From NCBI GenBank assembly GCA_014804695.1, contig JAAUZJ010000051.1, positions 1 through 57,125 on the forward strand: a stretch of DNA of 57,125 nucleotides. Direction: 5' to 3'. Positions 1-8,723 of the stretch are shown in pieces. A model generated the notes under the pieces. The model worked only from the letters and a program-made list of their open reading frames with translations. It was not told the DNA's origin and ran no database searches. This DNA is from Lachnospiraceae bacterium (lineage in GTDB: Bacteria > Bacillota > Clostridia > Lachnospirales > Lachnospiraceae). The translations under genes were made by a program, and so were the position numbers. Every line of letters begins with the position of its first letter. The stretch's first letter is position 1.

Positions 1-257
1 ATATCCTGAACTTCTGCTAATGCACCTTCTGCTGTCTGTACACAAGAGATACCGTCCTGAGCGTTTGCAGATGCCTGTGTAAGACCTCTGATCTGACGTC
101 TCATCTTCTCGGATATAGCTAAGCCTGCTGCATCATCTGCTGCACGGTTGATCTTATAACCGGAAGATAACTTCTCTGTTGATTTTGCCTGAGCGCTTGT
201 TGTTACGCCAAGCATTCTGTTAGAGTTCATTGCTGTAAGATTGTGTTGTACTACCAT
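1..257 (-). CDS. Flagellin, N-terminal part (cut by window edge)
   Basis: Encodes the first 86 residues of flagellin, the filament subunit exported through the flagellar type III system. The translation starts [17 protein letters not shown] and continues through the conserved D0/D1 region ([29 protein letters not shown] read in two blocks), which is diagnostic of the bacterial flagellin N-terminal domain. The start at 257 is preceded by GGAGG at 266-270 with good spacing. The gene lies last in a run of minus-strand flagellar genes and has its own sigma28 promoter and a CsrA-type hairpin in its leader, so it is probably transcribed separately from fliS. The variable centre and C-terminus lie outside the window. 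The symbol (hag, fliC or fla) cannot be decided. Confidence 0.97.
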   Translation of the reverse strand, partial: MVVQHNLTAMNSNRMLGVTTSAQAKSTEKLSSGYKINRAADDAAGLAISEKMRRQIRGLTQASANAQDGISCVQTAEGALAEVQD

Positions 258-282
258 AATGTATTCCTCCTTGAATTTAATA

Positions 283-296
283 CGGCATCCTTGCCG
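283..296 (-). promoter_or_regulatory. Candidate CsrA-binding hairpin in flagellin leader
   Basis: The transcript strand reads CGGCAAGGATGCCG: a perfect 5-bp stem (CGGCA/TGCCG) presenting AGGA in the loop, which is the classical high-affinity CsrA site (CAAGGAUG core, GGA in the loop). The second GGA is the Shine-Dalgarno AAGGAGG at about 266-272, a dozen bases downstream. CsrA bound to both would block ribosome entry, as known for Bacillus hag. csrA and fliW are encoded at 8.0-8.7 kb. Confidence 0.75.
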
Positions 297-341
297 CTTA
301 TTTTTGTTAAGTAAGTAATCAGCTTGCTTTACTTGTAATAT

Positions 342-368
342 ATATCGGTGCGAATCTGATTTACTTTA
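342..368 (-). promoter_or_regulatory. Sigma28 promoter of flagellin
   Basis: On the minus strand TAAA (368-365) is followed by exactly 15 bases and then ACCGATAT (349-342), matching the sigma28/FliA pattern TAAA-N15-GCCGATAA. Transcription would begin near 335 and give a leader of about 78 bases that carries the CsrA hairpin. The same spacing and near-identical boxes occur at 4339-4365 and 15213-15239. Confidence 0.85.
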
Positions 369-410
369 GGTTTTTTTTAATTTTTTTTAAATTTTTGACA
401 AATTTTTTAA

Positions 411-887
411 TCACTTCTTACTGTCGTAAAACTGGGGCGCAACATGATTAAGCTTATTCATGCTATCATAGTAACTCCTTGCCCCTTTAATTTTAGACAT
501 GGAATTTTTGATTTTCTGGGCTTTCTGTTTAAAATGATTGTCGGCACGCATCTGATTACGCATCTTCGCTGCATTAATCTTCACGACCTTATCGGTAATC
601 TGCTGAATATTGTCCTGCATCTTCGTTATTTCAGTCTGATACATTGATTTATTCCCTACAATTTCTGTGCGGGCCCTATCATACACCACTTCGAAACCAT
701 CATCAAGTTTTTCTAATTCTTCAATCAGAGTACCAATTTTTTCCATCGAAGCATCCAGGGCATCAATATCCAGATCATCCTGCTTCAAGATATCTTCCTG
801 TATGTCATTTTGTGTGATAATATCATCAAGTACCTGATTTTTCTTCTCAAGGCTCTGTAATAATATTTGTGCAATATTCTGACTCAT
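411..887 (-). CDS. FliT/FlgN-like flagellar chaperone candidate
   Basis: A 158-residue, mostly helical, highly charged protein with heptad-like stretches and no signal peptide or membrane segment. It lies 11 bases after fliS, where many flagellated Firmicutes carry fliT or another small export chaperone, so a cytoplasmic role with FliD or flagellin is inferred from context. The start at 887 (MSQNIAQILL) is preferred over an upstream in-frame codon at 935 because GAGAGGG sits just before it and the longer form would overlap fliS. The C-terminal half is rich in Lys and Met (KMRNQMRADN). I do not recognise a decisive family motif, so the FliT assignment is positional. Another small coiled-coil flagellar protein is possible. 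Confidence 0.6.
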   Translation of the reverse strand: MSQNIAQILLQSLEKKNQVLDDIITQNDIQEDILKQDDLDIDALDASMEKIGTLIEELEKLDDGFEVVYDRARTEIVGNKSMYQTEITKMQDNIQQITDKVVKINAAKMRNQMRADNHFKQKAQKIKNSMSKIKGARSYYDSMNKLNHVAPQFYDSKK

Positions 888-898
888 GCCTACCCTCT

Positions 899-1276
899 CT
901 ACGCCTGTTTGCAGCGTTTCATAACCTCTTTCCATGTATCCCTGACGCTTCTAAGATGCATATTGACTTCTTCTAATATATCCTTATCCTTCTTAATATT
1001 GGCCTCTAACAATCTTCTAAGAAGATATACGTATATTTTGTCAAAATCCTTTGAAACCTCATAATTATGATCCAATGTATTTCTGAATTCTTCTATAATA
1101 CGCTGTGTTTTCTTGATATTAACATGAGCTTTCTCTGTTTCTCCATTCTCTATTGCAATAATGGCTTTATTACAAAACTTAATGGCTCCCTCATATAGCA
1201 TAAGCGTCACTTCCGCCGGTGAGGCTGTCAGTATTTTATTATTTTCATATTCTGCAAAGGGATTACGTGCTGGCAT
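899..1276 (-). CDS. fliS: Flagellar export chaperone FliS
   Basis: FliS binds the disordered C-terminus of flagellin in the cytoplasm and keeps it soluble until export. The 125-residue product has the typical start (ARNPFAEYENNKILTASPAEVTLMLYEGAIKFCNKA), shown here as the tract 2-36: an Asn-Pro-aromatic-Tyr motif followed by the LMLYEGA helix common to FliS proteins, and an all-alpha C-terminus. Length is normal for the family. The start at 1276 gives a 9-base spacing from GGAGG (1286-1290); the in-frame ATG at 1282 would be too close. It follows fliD by 45 bases and belongs to the flaG-fliD-fliS unit driven by the sigma28 promoter at 4339-4365. Confidence 0.95.
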   Translation of the reverse strand: MPARNPFAEYENNKILTASPAEVTLMLYEGAIKFCNKAIIAIENGETEKAHVNIKKTQRIIEEFRNTLDHNYEVSKDFDKIYVYLLRRLLEANIKKDKDILEEVNMHLRSVRDTWKEVMKRCKQA

Positions 1277-1321
1277 AGTCATTCTCCTCCTTGATCTTAA
1301 CACACCATATCCGGTACTTTA

Positions 1322-3772
1322 TCAGCCTCCCAGTATACTTGCAAGAGAACTGCTTCTGGATTCCAGTTTAGACATTGCAACTTCCATTGCGGAAAACTTC
1401 TTGTACCATTTATCCATCATATTATTAAGTTTCTCTTCCTCTTTAGCTATCTTATCCGTATAATCACTATACTCAGTTTTCATCTGCTTATCATTGTAAA
1501 CGGTGAATGCACTGCTGAGCGTAGTAGATGTCATCTGCTTAGTCAGATTATCATACAAATTATTAGATAGCTTGGTAAAGAAATTCATAACCGTATCAGG
1601 GTCATTTGCAATCATCTTCTTTAACAGATCCTCTTCAGCCTTTGTATCGGCATCATCAGGATCTCCGTTGATATGATATGCATTTCTCTCATTCTCAGCT
1701 GCTTTGAAATAGCCAAGAGTATTAATTCCAAAGTCTGACAAATACATCTGTTTGCCGTTTACCTCTGCACCTTGAAGCAGTATTGAAGCCATAGCAAATG
1801 ATACTGAGCTCAGAGTACTATCCCTGCGAAGCAGAGAATCTTTAATCTTCTTCTCCCACTCCTCGATTTCAGTATCGCTCATAGCATCTTTTTCTTCGGA
1901 AGTAAGCGGCTCATATCCTTTGGAAGATTCCGCATTGTATAAGGAATCCATCTCATTGATAAGTTTATTATACTCTGTAAAGAAATTCTTAATCATATCA
2001 TAGATACCGTCGGTATCCGTAGATGTAGTCATTGTAACTTCCTTATCAGTTTCCTCTAATGCTGTAATTGTCATGCCGTTTACATTGAAAGTATTGGTCA
2101 TTGATGTAAACTTAGCGCCATCAATGGTCATTTCGGCATCCTGTGCCTCTACCTTGCTGGCTGTTGCCAGTTTTGCATAAGTATTAGAAGTATCTCCTTT
2201 TTCAATCGCATCTGCAATTTCAAGGGACTTCTTTGCGGCCTCCACCTTATCGCTTAAACCAGCTGCTATCTCATCTCTAAGCCTCGACATTGCCATATTA
2301 TCAATATCATCTTCCGACATAGCCTTATAAGCTTCGCTCTCGTCTATTAATTCTTCATTCGCTTTTATTGTTTCTTCATTAGATGCAATCTTATTTGTAT
2401 TAGCATAAATAAAGGCTTTATTTTCTCCCATGGTGATGAAAGCATCATTCAGCTTATTTATTGCATCTGCCATATCCCGCAGATCCTGAGTCAGAGTGCC
2501 GGCAGCCTCGGCTTCATCATACTCTTTCTTAAGTCCGCCATTACGAACTTCATCATAAACAGGCTTTCCATCCTCCTCTACCGGGTTATTATCTTCATCT
2601 AATTTCGGAACCTGTTCAACCGGTCCATAAACCGTATCCTGGATAAAATCAGATATCTCTTTTTCAGCATCAGTATATGCCTTCTGAGCCGCATCAAGAG
2701 CATTCTGGGCATTTACCTTGTCCGGATCATCATCTTCTTTATCGCTTACCGCATTATATGCTTCCTGAGCTGCTTTCAGCTTGTCAAATAAGCCACCGTC
2801 TCCATATAAATCATTTATGGCGGTAGTAATTGATTTTCCTCCTGTCGCAATTCTGAAAGAATTGCCAATAGCATCATTATCACTCAAGGCATTCAACAGC
2901 TCTGCATTTTTATCCGCCAGCTTATCGTTAGTCTCTTTCAACTTATCGTTTTGTTCTGACATGTTCTTATTGGCTTCTTTAAGAGCATTCTCACGTTTTG
3001 TCACTTCTTCGTTAAGAAGGTCATAGAATTTATCCGTATAATTGCCATCCTCATCCTGATAAGCAGCCCACGTCTTATTCTCATCACTTGTCAAATCGCT
3101 TGTCGTTAACAATCCCAATGCCGCAAGCGCATTTAAACCGCCTTCATCATTCGCCACAATACTGAAGTTATTAGCTGCACCAGTATTCTTGGAGCCGATA
3201 AAAATTCTTTGACTATCCTGGTCAAAATTGGCATTTAAACCAGTGCTCTTTATCATATTCACTACATCATCAATTGTAGTATTCTCATTTACTTCAAAAT
3301 CCAGATACTGTCCCTGAGCGCCCATTACCCTGAAACTTCCGGATAAATTTGCCGAATTGTCAAGGTCGCTGAACTTACGAAGCTGTGCTAATGATGCAGC
3401 TCCGGAAAAATGAACATTATCCTTCCTGACAAGGCTTCCGCTTGTAAGAGTTGCACCCTTAGCAAGCTGATCAACTTTAACGCTTCTTACTCCGTCAACA
3501 GCGTTGTCACTGGTAATAACACTGATTGCGTTAGTGTTGGAAATCTTGGTTGTTTTCTTCATATAAGAAGACTGATAACGCATATTACTAAGTGTATTGG
3601 TATAAAAATCAAAAATCTTGGTATTAAGCGCTTTCCACGCATCCTGCTTCCAGCTAAGCTTCGTCTGAGCCTTTACCAGCGAACTCTTCTTAACGCTCTG
3701 CGCAGATACTAACTCCGAAATAATGCTCTCCGTATCAAGTCCAGAATACATTCCGGTAATTCTAATAGACAT
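1322..3772 (-). CDS. fliD: Flagellar cap protein FliD, with a large helical insertion
   Basis: FliD forms the filament cap that folds incoming flagellin. The N-terminus (MSIRITGMYSGLDTESIISEL) and the C-terminal block (from about residue 545, MTIDGAKFT, to the end ASILGG) match FliD_N and FliD_C. At 816 residues it is much longer than common FliD proteins (about 450-550). The extra length lies between residues about 226 and 540, a charged, Ala/Glu/Lys-rich segment with several predicted coiled-coil stretches (for example NKNMSEQNDKLKETNDKL). This segment should project outward on the cap. The start at 3772 is preceded by AGGAGGG. The gene begins 12 bases after flaG and precedes fliS. Confidence 0.95.
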   Translation of the reverse strand: MSIRITGMYSGLDTESIISELVSAQSVKKSSLVKAQTKLSWKQDAWKALNTKIFDFYTNTLSNMRYQSSYMKKTTKISNTNAISVITSDNAVDGVRSVKVDQLAKGATLTSGSLVRKDNVHFSGAASLAQLRKFSDLDNSANLSGSFRVMGAQGQYLDFEVNENTTIDDVVNMIKSTGLNANFDQDSQRIFIGSKNTGAANNFSIVANDEGGLNALAALGLLTTSDLTSDENKTWAAYQDEDGNYTDKFYDLLNEEVTKRENALKEANKNMSEQNDKLKETNDKLADKNAELLNALSDNDAIGNSFRIATGGKSITTAINDLYGDGGLFDKLKAAQEAYNAVSDKEDDDPDKVNAQNALDAAQKAYTDAEKEISDFIQDTVYGPVEQVPKLDEDNNPVEEDGKPVYDEVRNGGLKKEYDEAEAAGTLTQDLRDMADAINKLNDAFITMGENKAFIYANTNKIASNEETIKANEELIDESEAYKAMSEDDIDNMAMSRLRDEIAAGLSDKVEAAKKSLEIADAIEKGDTSNTYAKLATASKVEAQDAEMTIDGAKFTSMTNTFNVNGMTITALEETDKEVTMTTSTDTDGIYDMIKNFFTEYNKLINEMDSLYNAESSKGYEPLTSEEKDAMSDTEIEEWEKKIKDSLLRRDSTLSSVSFAMASILLQGAEVNGKQMYLSDFGINTLGYFKAAENERNAYHINGDPDDADTKAEEDLLKKMIANDPDTVMNFFTKLSNNLYDNLTKQMTSTTLSSAFTVYNDKQMKTEYSDYTDKIAKEEEKLNNMMDKWYKKFSAMEVAMSKLESRSSSLASILGG

Positions 3773-3784
3773 CTATTTTCCCTC

Positions 3785-4249
3785 CTATCTCTTCTCATCC
3801 ACAAGAAGTCCTGCCATCTCCCATACTTTTGCAATCATATCAAGGGTTTTTTCCGGCGGAAATTCTTTAATAATTTCTTTAGTGTCCTTGTCTACAATCT
3901 TAATCATAATTCTGTTTGTATCCTCATGAACACCAAAAATTGCTTCTTCGTTGGTGTTATTGATTTTGCGATTCATCTCTTCTATCGCTTTTTTCAGATA
4001 ATCCGTATTGGGCTGCGGTATATTCTTTGCCTGCTGATTACCATTTGAATCATTTCCTTTACCTGAATCTTTGCCCGCTTCACTGTCCTCTTCCTGTGTA
4101 CGGGCAACGGACGCTGTAGTAGTGTCCACTTTCACTGCCTGATCATCCGATGAAACTTCCATGTCAACCGGCTGGGCAAGCTCTACTTTCGGCTTAGGTG
4201 CATCCTGGGCCTGAAAAGTCATTACACTGCTTAATGGTTCAATTGCCAT
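3785..4249 (-). CDS. flaG: FlaG family flagellar protein
   Basis: A 154-residue protein whose last 70 residues hold the FlaG domain: a helix (YLKKAIEEMNRKIN), a central strand pair with FGVHEDTNRIMIKIVDKDTKEIIKE read in two blocks, and the motif FPPEKTLDMIAKVWEMAGLLVDEKR near the end. The first 80 residues are low-complexity and acidic, with SerGlyAsn linkers. FlaG is thought to influence filament length or assembly, and it commonly sits directly before fliD as here. The ATG at 4249 is chosen because GGAGGTG (4257-4263) lies 7 bases upstream; a TTG at 4255 is less likely. It is the first gene of the sigma28-driven flaG-fliD-fliS unit. Confidence 0.92.
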   Translation of the reverse strand: MAIEPLSSVMTFQAQDAPKPKVELAQPVDMEVSSDDQAVKVDTTTASVARTQEEDSEAGKDSGKGNDSNGNQQAKNIPQPNTDYLKKAIEEMNRKINNTNEEAIFGVHEDTNRIMIKIVDKDTKEIIKEFPPEKTLDMIAKVWEMAGLLVDEKR

Positions 4250-4338
4250 TGTCAATCACCTCCATGTGATATTTTAGTTAATAGTAACATATTTAAAAAT
4301 CGTCCTGACTACTTATGCAAAATAGTCTCTTGCTGTAT

Positions 4339-4365
4339 ATATCGGAAAAAAATTTAAATAATTTA
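4339..4365 (-). promoter_or_regulatory. Sigma28 promoter of flaG-fliD-fliS
   Basis: Minus strand: TAAA at 4365-4362, 15 bases, then TCCGATAT at 4346-4339. The -35 box overlaps the TAA stop codon of the glycosyltransferase gene that ends at 4363, so the promoter is packed into the end of the upstream gene. The transcript has a leader of about 85 bases before flaG. Confidence 0.85.
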
Positions 4366-5535
4366 GGGTGCGGGAAATAAAATGGAGATAATTTTATTTA
4401 ATTGATGCTCATATGTATAACAGGCTTTAACTTTTTTATATCCGTTAATACCTATTTTGATTCTCTCATTATCATGCGATAAGTAGTAATCAGTCTTATC
4501 AATCAATTCTTCCGGCGTCTTAAAAGTAACTATTTCTTTTCCTTCCTCAAACAGTTCAGGAATCTCTTCCTGATAATTCGACATAACAAAACCACCTACA
4601 CTCATAATATCAAAAATCCTAAGCGGAACGCCGCTTTCTATACTGCGCAGCGTCATATTAATATTGATCTTGCTGGAATAAAATACCTTCAACCCTCCTG
4701 TCAGCTGCGATACTTCCGGAAACCTTTTAATTCCATCCGGAACACTCTCATCGTTTCTTGTATATAAATGAATATCATACCGTTCCGACAACAATTCCAG
4801 CAACAAAGTTCTCTCTATGTGTGTCAGCTTCCGCGCAAAAAAATACGCTTTAAAATAATATTCATATGGCAATTCATCTGGCTTGTTTTTAATATCCGGA
4901 TAGAAAGATTTAATAAAACTCATCAGTTCAGGAGTAAGAAGCTCTCCCAGCCTATCCTTACCATCCCATTTGAATGCGCTTTGTTCCATAATATATGAAA
5001 AAAGCTGCTGCATCTGAATTGGAAATCTATCTATATATTGGTCATATAAATTATTACTGTACAAACTGCCGACAAAAGATACATTACAGCCATATTTCTT
5101 TATTTCTTCATCCGTAATCACAAGCTTACCAGACCATTCAACATCCGCTGCCAGCGGCAGATAGTATACATTGGTATAACCTTTCTCCTTGAGAAGACGG
5201 TACTCCTTCTTATCAAAATAGAAAAGATAGCAGTTATCATAACGAGGAAAAACCGATATATAGGTTTCATACATAGGTGAATCCATTCCGTAAACAGCAT
5301 ATTTGATTTCCAATTCGTAAGTAAGTTGTGCAACATAAGGAGAAAACAAATTTGAAATCACAAAATCAACTTTATTACTTTTGAGAAAAGTCTCCAGTAA
5401 TTTTTCTTCCTCTTCATATCCGCCTATCAGTTCTATAGGAGTTGTATACGTTCCGGTTTCATGTCCCATTCTATCCAGTGCCAATCTAATACTTAAAATC
5501 GGCTGTTTCCTGCTTTCAAAAAATAAAATTTTCAT
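4363..5535 (-). CDS. CgeB-like glycosyltransferase (DUF3880 type), copy 1
   Basis: A 390-residue cytoplasmic protein that begins MKILFFESRKQPILSIRLAL, with a Rossmann-like N-terminal half containing the block YGMDSPMYE and a C-terminal GT-B nucleotide-sugar region with the motif RIFDIMSVGGFVMSNYQEEI and later YEHQL. This arrangement fits the CgeB/DUF3880 group of family 1-like glycosyltransferases. A paralogue lies divergently at 5695-6876. Placed between flagellar operons, the pair may glycosylate flagellin or another surface protein; donor and acceptor cannot be read from the sequence. A weak RBS (AAAGGCGA) precedes the start. The gene ends in the -35 box of the flaG promoter. Confidence 0.8.
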   Translation of the reverse strand: MKILFFESRKQPILSIRLALDRMGHETGTYTTPIELIGGYEEEEKLLETFLKSNKVDFVISNLFSPYVAQLTYELEIKYAVYGMDSPMYETYISVFPRYDNCYLFYFDKKEYRLLKEKGYTNVYYLPLAADVEWSGKLVITDEEIKKYGCNVSFVGSLYSNNLYDQYIDRFPIQMQQLFSYIMEQSAFKWDGKDRLGELLTPELMSFIKSFYPDIKNKPDELPYEYYFKAYFFARKLTHIERTLLLELLSERYDIHLYTRNDESVPDGIKRFPEVSQLTGGLKVFYSSKININMTLRSIESGVPLRIFDIMSVGGFVMSNYQEEIPELFEEGKEIVTFKTPEELIDKTDYYLSHDNERIKIGINGYKKVKACYTYEHQLNKIISILFPAP

Positions 5536-5694
5536 AAGAATAAAATCGCCTTTTTATTTTTTATATTATTTCTCTTGGAAGTTTTATAATTTTACATTAC
5601 ACTATTAGTATAATGCAAAAATTGACACTTTGGAAACTCTTTATTTTGAATTCCGAATTTGAACAATATAAACATTGGGAGGATAATCTTTATT

Positions 5695-6876
5695 ATGGAA
5701 ATACTAATCTACCGATACAACAGCATATGCGAACCGGATATCATTCAAGTGTTTGAAAGCTTCGGTCTTACCGTGCATCAGGAAAAAATGGAGATGACTG
5801 ATAAGGGTGTGACTCCTGCGCAGTGCGCTACGACGGTCACCGAGTGGATTTTGTCGCATAAACTGTCCTTTGTATTCAGCATTAATTTCTATCCGGCGAT
5901 ATCATATACATGCAACCGCTTTAAAGTGCCATATGTATGCTGGAGCGTAGACAGTCCGGTAGCCGAGCTGTTCTCGAATTCGCTGAAAAACGAATGGAAC
6001 CGCATCTTTTTGTTCGACAGGGCACAATATGAGTTTTTTCACCCCTATAATCCTGAACACATTTATTATCTTCCGCTTGCAACAAACGTTAAACGCTGGG
6101 AAAATGTGATCCTTGGCATGTCGGAAGCTGATTTTGTTAAATATGACAGCGATGTCACTTTCGTAGGTTCCCTATATTCTGAGAAGTGCAAATATGACAG
6201 GCTGAAACTTTCGGACTATACTAACGGCTATGTAAATGGTTTAATGCAGGCGCAGATGCAGGTCTTTGGTTATAATTTCATATATGATACGCTACCTGAA
6301 AGCGTCATTCGCGAAATCTCTGCCTCTGATCCTGAATTTTACAAAGGGCAGGACGTTTTTCTGGACACGGACCGCTATCTGGCGGCACACCAGTATATCG
6401 GCATGAAACTTGCCAATGTGGAGAGGGTGTCTATTCTGTCTGCCCTATCGAAACGTTTCAATGTATCCCTATATACCCGCAGCGATACTTCATGCCTTCC
6501 TGATATACATGCAAAAGGCAGTGCAAATACGCTGACCGAAATGCCCAAAATTTTCCATGCGTCCAAAATCAACCTAAATATGACCATGCGCCCGATAGAA
6601 ACAGGACTTTCCCTGCGTATCTGGGATGTGCTTGGCTGCGGCGGTTTCCTGATTTCCAACTATCAGGCGGAAATACCGGAATATTTTGAAATCGGTAAGG
6701 ATTTGGAAGTATATGAAAGTACGGAGGATCTGATCAATAAGATAGACTATTATCTGCGCCACGATGAGGAGCGAATGGAAATTGCAATAAACGGATATGA
6801 AAAGGTCGCAAAATATCACACTTATGAAATGCGTCTTGCTGAGATGATACGTATATTATGCGACGTTTTTCCATAA
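5695..6876 (+). CDS. CgeB-like glycosyltransferase (DUF3880 type), copy 2
   Basis: A 393-residue paralogue of the 4363-5535 product. Shared landmarks are the block CWSVDSPVAELF, the FYF/FLFDRAQYEFF segment, YYLPLATNV, the central VTFVGSLYSEK, and near the C-terminus RIWDVLGCGGFLISNYQAEIP followed by IAINGYEKV. These match the CgeB/DUF3880 glycosyltransferase group. The start ATG at 5695 is chosen because GGGAGGA lies just upstream; a TTG at 5659 in frame has no RBS. It is the only plus-strand gene in the first 18 kb and is transcribed away from copy 1, so the two share a 159-base divergent control region. It is convergent with the GT2 gene. A flagellin-modification role is inferred from location. 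Confidence 0.8.
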   Translation: MEILIYRYNSICEPDIIQVFESFGLTVHQEKMEMTDKGVTPAQCATTVTEWILSHKLSFVFSINFYPAISYTCNRFKVPYVCWSVDSPVAELFSNSLKNEWNRIFLFDRAQYEFFHPYNPEHIYYLPLATNVKRWENVILGMSEADFVKYDSDVTFVGSLYSEKCKYDRLKLSDYTNGYVNGLMQAQMQVFGYNFIYDTLPESVIREISASDPEFYKGQDVFLDTDRYLAAHQYIGMKLANVERVSILSALSKRFNVSLYTRSDTSCLPDIHAKGSANTLTEMPKIFHASKINLNMTMRPIETGLSLRIWDVLGCGGFLISNYQAEIPEYFEIGKDLEVYESTEDLINKIDYYLRHDEERMEIAINGYEKVAKYHTYEMRLAEMIRILCDVFP

Positions 6877-6942
6877 TACCTTTAAGCAACATTCTTAATT
6901 GTAATTGCTCGTTTCTTTACTAATGGTCATCTGATTTTTATA

Positions 6943-7926
6943 CTAGTTGTCCACTTTCTTTAGTAATGCTATATAATCCTTCCACCTCTCGTTACTGTTT
7001 AAATAAGTATTATTATAAGCTTCCGGAAAGTACCTAAGCAGCTCATTAGCAAAATAATTAACCTGTGCTCTCCAATCCGGCAGTTTTCTTGAAACCACAA
7101 AACTTACCGGATCCATAAAATATTTATAGATCATATACCATTCAAACTCCATACCGTACCCCGAAATAGGACCGTCCAAAAAGCCTCTTGTATCAAGTTC
7201 GTTTATATATAGCTTCATGATATCCATAAGCTGCCTTATTCTGCCGTTATCATTGTTTTTTTGTATAATTCCATTCGCATTTTTAAAATAATAGTAAAGC
7301 GTATCCCCGATGTGATAATACGATTTGCACATAAGCATTGCCAGCCCCGAAAAGAAATTGTCCTCACCATATATCATATTGTCCGGAAAGCACAGCGCAT
7401 TATCGTCTAAAAAACTCTTTTTATAAAGGCGCCCCCATACAGCTGTTTTAAATGAATTTAAAATAAACTGCCCTCTTTCCTGCGACGTTTTTATCTGCAA
7501 TAAATAGTCATTATTACTTTTCTGCACAAATAACTCTGACACGTCGCAGAACGATTTGTAACTACATTCTACCACATCTACATCATAGCGTTTCATTGCC
7601 TCATACATTCTCTCAAACATTGTGAAATCCACCACATCATCGGCATCTACAAAAGATATATATACTCCTGTGGCATATTTAAGCCCGATATTTCTTATTG
7701 TCGCAGGTCCGGAATTTGCTTCACAATTAATCACCATAACATTTTCTGGATATTTTTCTTCAAATCTTACCAAATGCTCATAAGTGTTATCCGTTGAAGC
7801 ATCATTGATCAGAATTATTTCAAGGCTGTCTATGCCATAGATCTGAGCCGCTATACTCTCTAAGCACCTGTCAACATATTTTTCCGTATTATAGCACGGA
7901 ATAATAACCGATATTTTATCATTCAT
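6943..7926 (-). CDS. Family 2 glycosyltransferase
   Basis: A 327-residue GT-A glycosyltransferase. It opens with KISVIIPCYNTEKYVDRCL, has the nucleotide-binding INDASTDNT segment, and carries the metal/nucleotide motif DADD at residues 94-97 (SFVDADDVVDF), followed by the acceptor-side EDNFF element. No membrane segment is visible, so it is probably cytoplasmic. It lies just after csrA and its terminator, with AGAAAGGTTATAGGA before the start, and faces the CgeB-like gene. With the two CgeB-like genes it forms a three-gene glycosylation cluster inside the flagellar island. Substrate unknown. Confidence 0.88.
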   Translation of the reverse strand: MNDKISVIIPCYNTEKYVDRCLESIAAQIYGIDSLEIILINDASTDNTYEHLVRFEEKYPENVMVINCEANSGPATIRNIGLKYATGVYISFVDADDVVDFTMFERMYEAMKRYDVDVVECSYKSFCDVSELFVQKSNNDYLLQIKTSQERGQFILNSFKTAVWGRLYKKSFLDDNALCFPDNMIYGEDNFFSGLAMLMCKSYYHIGDTLYYYFKNANGIIQKNNDNGRIRQLMDIMKLYINELDTRGFLDGPISGYGMEFEWYMIYKYFMDPVSFVVSRKLPDWRAQVNYFANELLRYFPEAYNNTYLNSNERWKDYIALLKKVDN

Positions 7927-7989
7927 TCCTATAACCTTTCTCTATTTCGGCGGAAGTCAATTCAATAGTTTGAAATATATAAAAACAAC

Positions 7990-8013
7990 GGACAGTACAC
8001 AATCGTACTGTCC
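7990..8013 (-). terminator. Terminator after csrA
   Basis: A perfect 9-bp stem GGACAGTAC/GTACTGTCC with a 6-base loop, followed on the minus strand by GTTGTTTTTATA. It lies 16 bases after the csrA stop codon and closes the flgM-to-csrA operon. Confidence 0.85.
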
Positions 8014-8028
8014 TTTATTTTTGTTTCA

Positions 8029-8247
8029 TTATTTTAGCAGATTCTGCAACGCTTCCAATCCATCCGCATTTATGGCATCCTTATTTGCATCCTGAATCTG
8101 TACATAAACTTCCTTACGGTATATAGGTACTTCTTTTGGCGCGTTAATGCCAAGCTTCACCTGTTCTCCCTTAATTTCCAACACTGTAATTTCTATGTTG
8201 TTGTTAATGATGAGCGCCTCACCCTTTTTTCTTGATAAAGCTAACAT
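8029..8247 (-). CDS. csrA: Translational regulator CsrA
   Basis: A 72-residue RNA-binding dimer with the canonical start MLALSRKKGEALIINNNIEI, the GxxVKLGINAPKEVPIYRKEVY core and a short acidic tail. In Firmicutes CsrA represses flagellin translation by binding GGA sites in its leader. The start codon follows the fliW stop codon without any gap, so the two proteins should be translationally coupled. Its likely target, a GGA hairpin in the flagellin leader, is in this window at 283-296. It is the last gene of the operon. Confidence 0.97.
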   Translation of the reverse strand: MLALSRKKGEALIINNNIEITVLEIKGEQVKLGINAPKEVPIYRKEVYVQIQDANKDAINADGLEALQNLLK

Positions 8248-8709
8248 TTACTCACCCGCTTTCTTCTTATTGTCATTCAGGATATCATAAATCGGGAACT
8301 TCACCTGATACGCATCGCCTTCTACGATAACCTGTGTTGCTGTCCTATCCACTGAATTAATGATGATGGGACCTTTTAAATTCGCTGACATCTGTTTAAT
8401 ATCTTTGGGTACCGTTACAGTCACTAACACCAACATTTCTTCAGGATTAAGTTCTCCCAAATGTTTAAGCAGTTCATCATCTACTTCAGGATTATAGTCA
8501 GGACATACAATAAGCGGATCCATAACAGGCATTGCAAATGCAGGCTCATCTAAGGATTGCAGCCAATGAATGGAGTCCAATCCTTTTTCAGAATCATGTA
8601 TCATCGCAAACTTTGTCAGATCCGGAAAGCCGATAATCCCATTCGGAAATGTAATGATTCTTTCGTCATCAATCGTAATCTCACCAAATACTTTCGTTGT
8701 TACCTTCAT
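8248..8709 (-). CDS. fliW: Flagellar assembly factor FliW
   Basis: FliW sequesters CsrA when free and is titrated by flagellin, linking flagellin export to its synthesis. The 153-residue product has the family signature FPNGIIGFPDLTKFAMIHD near residue 24-42, followed by FxMPVMDPLIVCPDY and the C-terminal GDAYQVKFPIYDIL. Length is normal. It has GAGGGG before the start and directly abuts csrA. It lies 14 bases after flgL in the flgM-flgN-flgK-flgK-flgL-fliW-csrA operon, the usual Firmicute neighbourhood. Confidence 0.96.
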   Translation of the reverse strand: MKVTTKVFGEITIDDERIITFPNGIIGFPDLTKFAMIHDSEKGLDSIHWLQSLDEPAFAMPVMDPLIVCPDYNPEVDDELLKHLGELNPEEMLVLVTVTVPKDIKQMSANLKGPIIINSVDRTATQVIVEGDAYQVKFPIYDILNDNKKKAGE

Positions 8710-8723
8710 AAGTTTCCCCTCGC

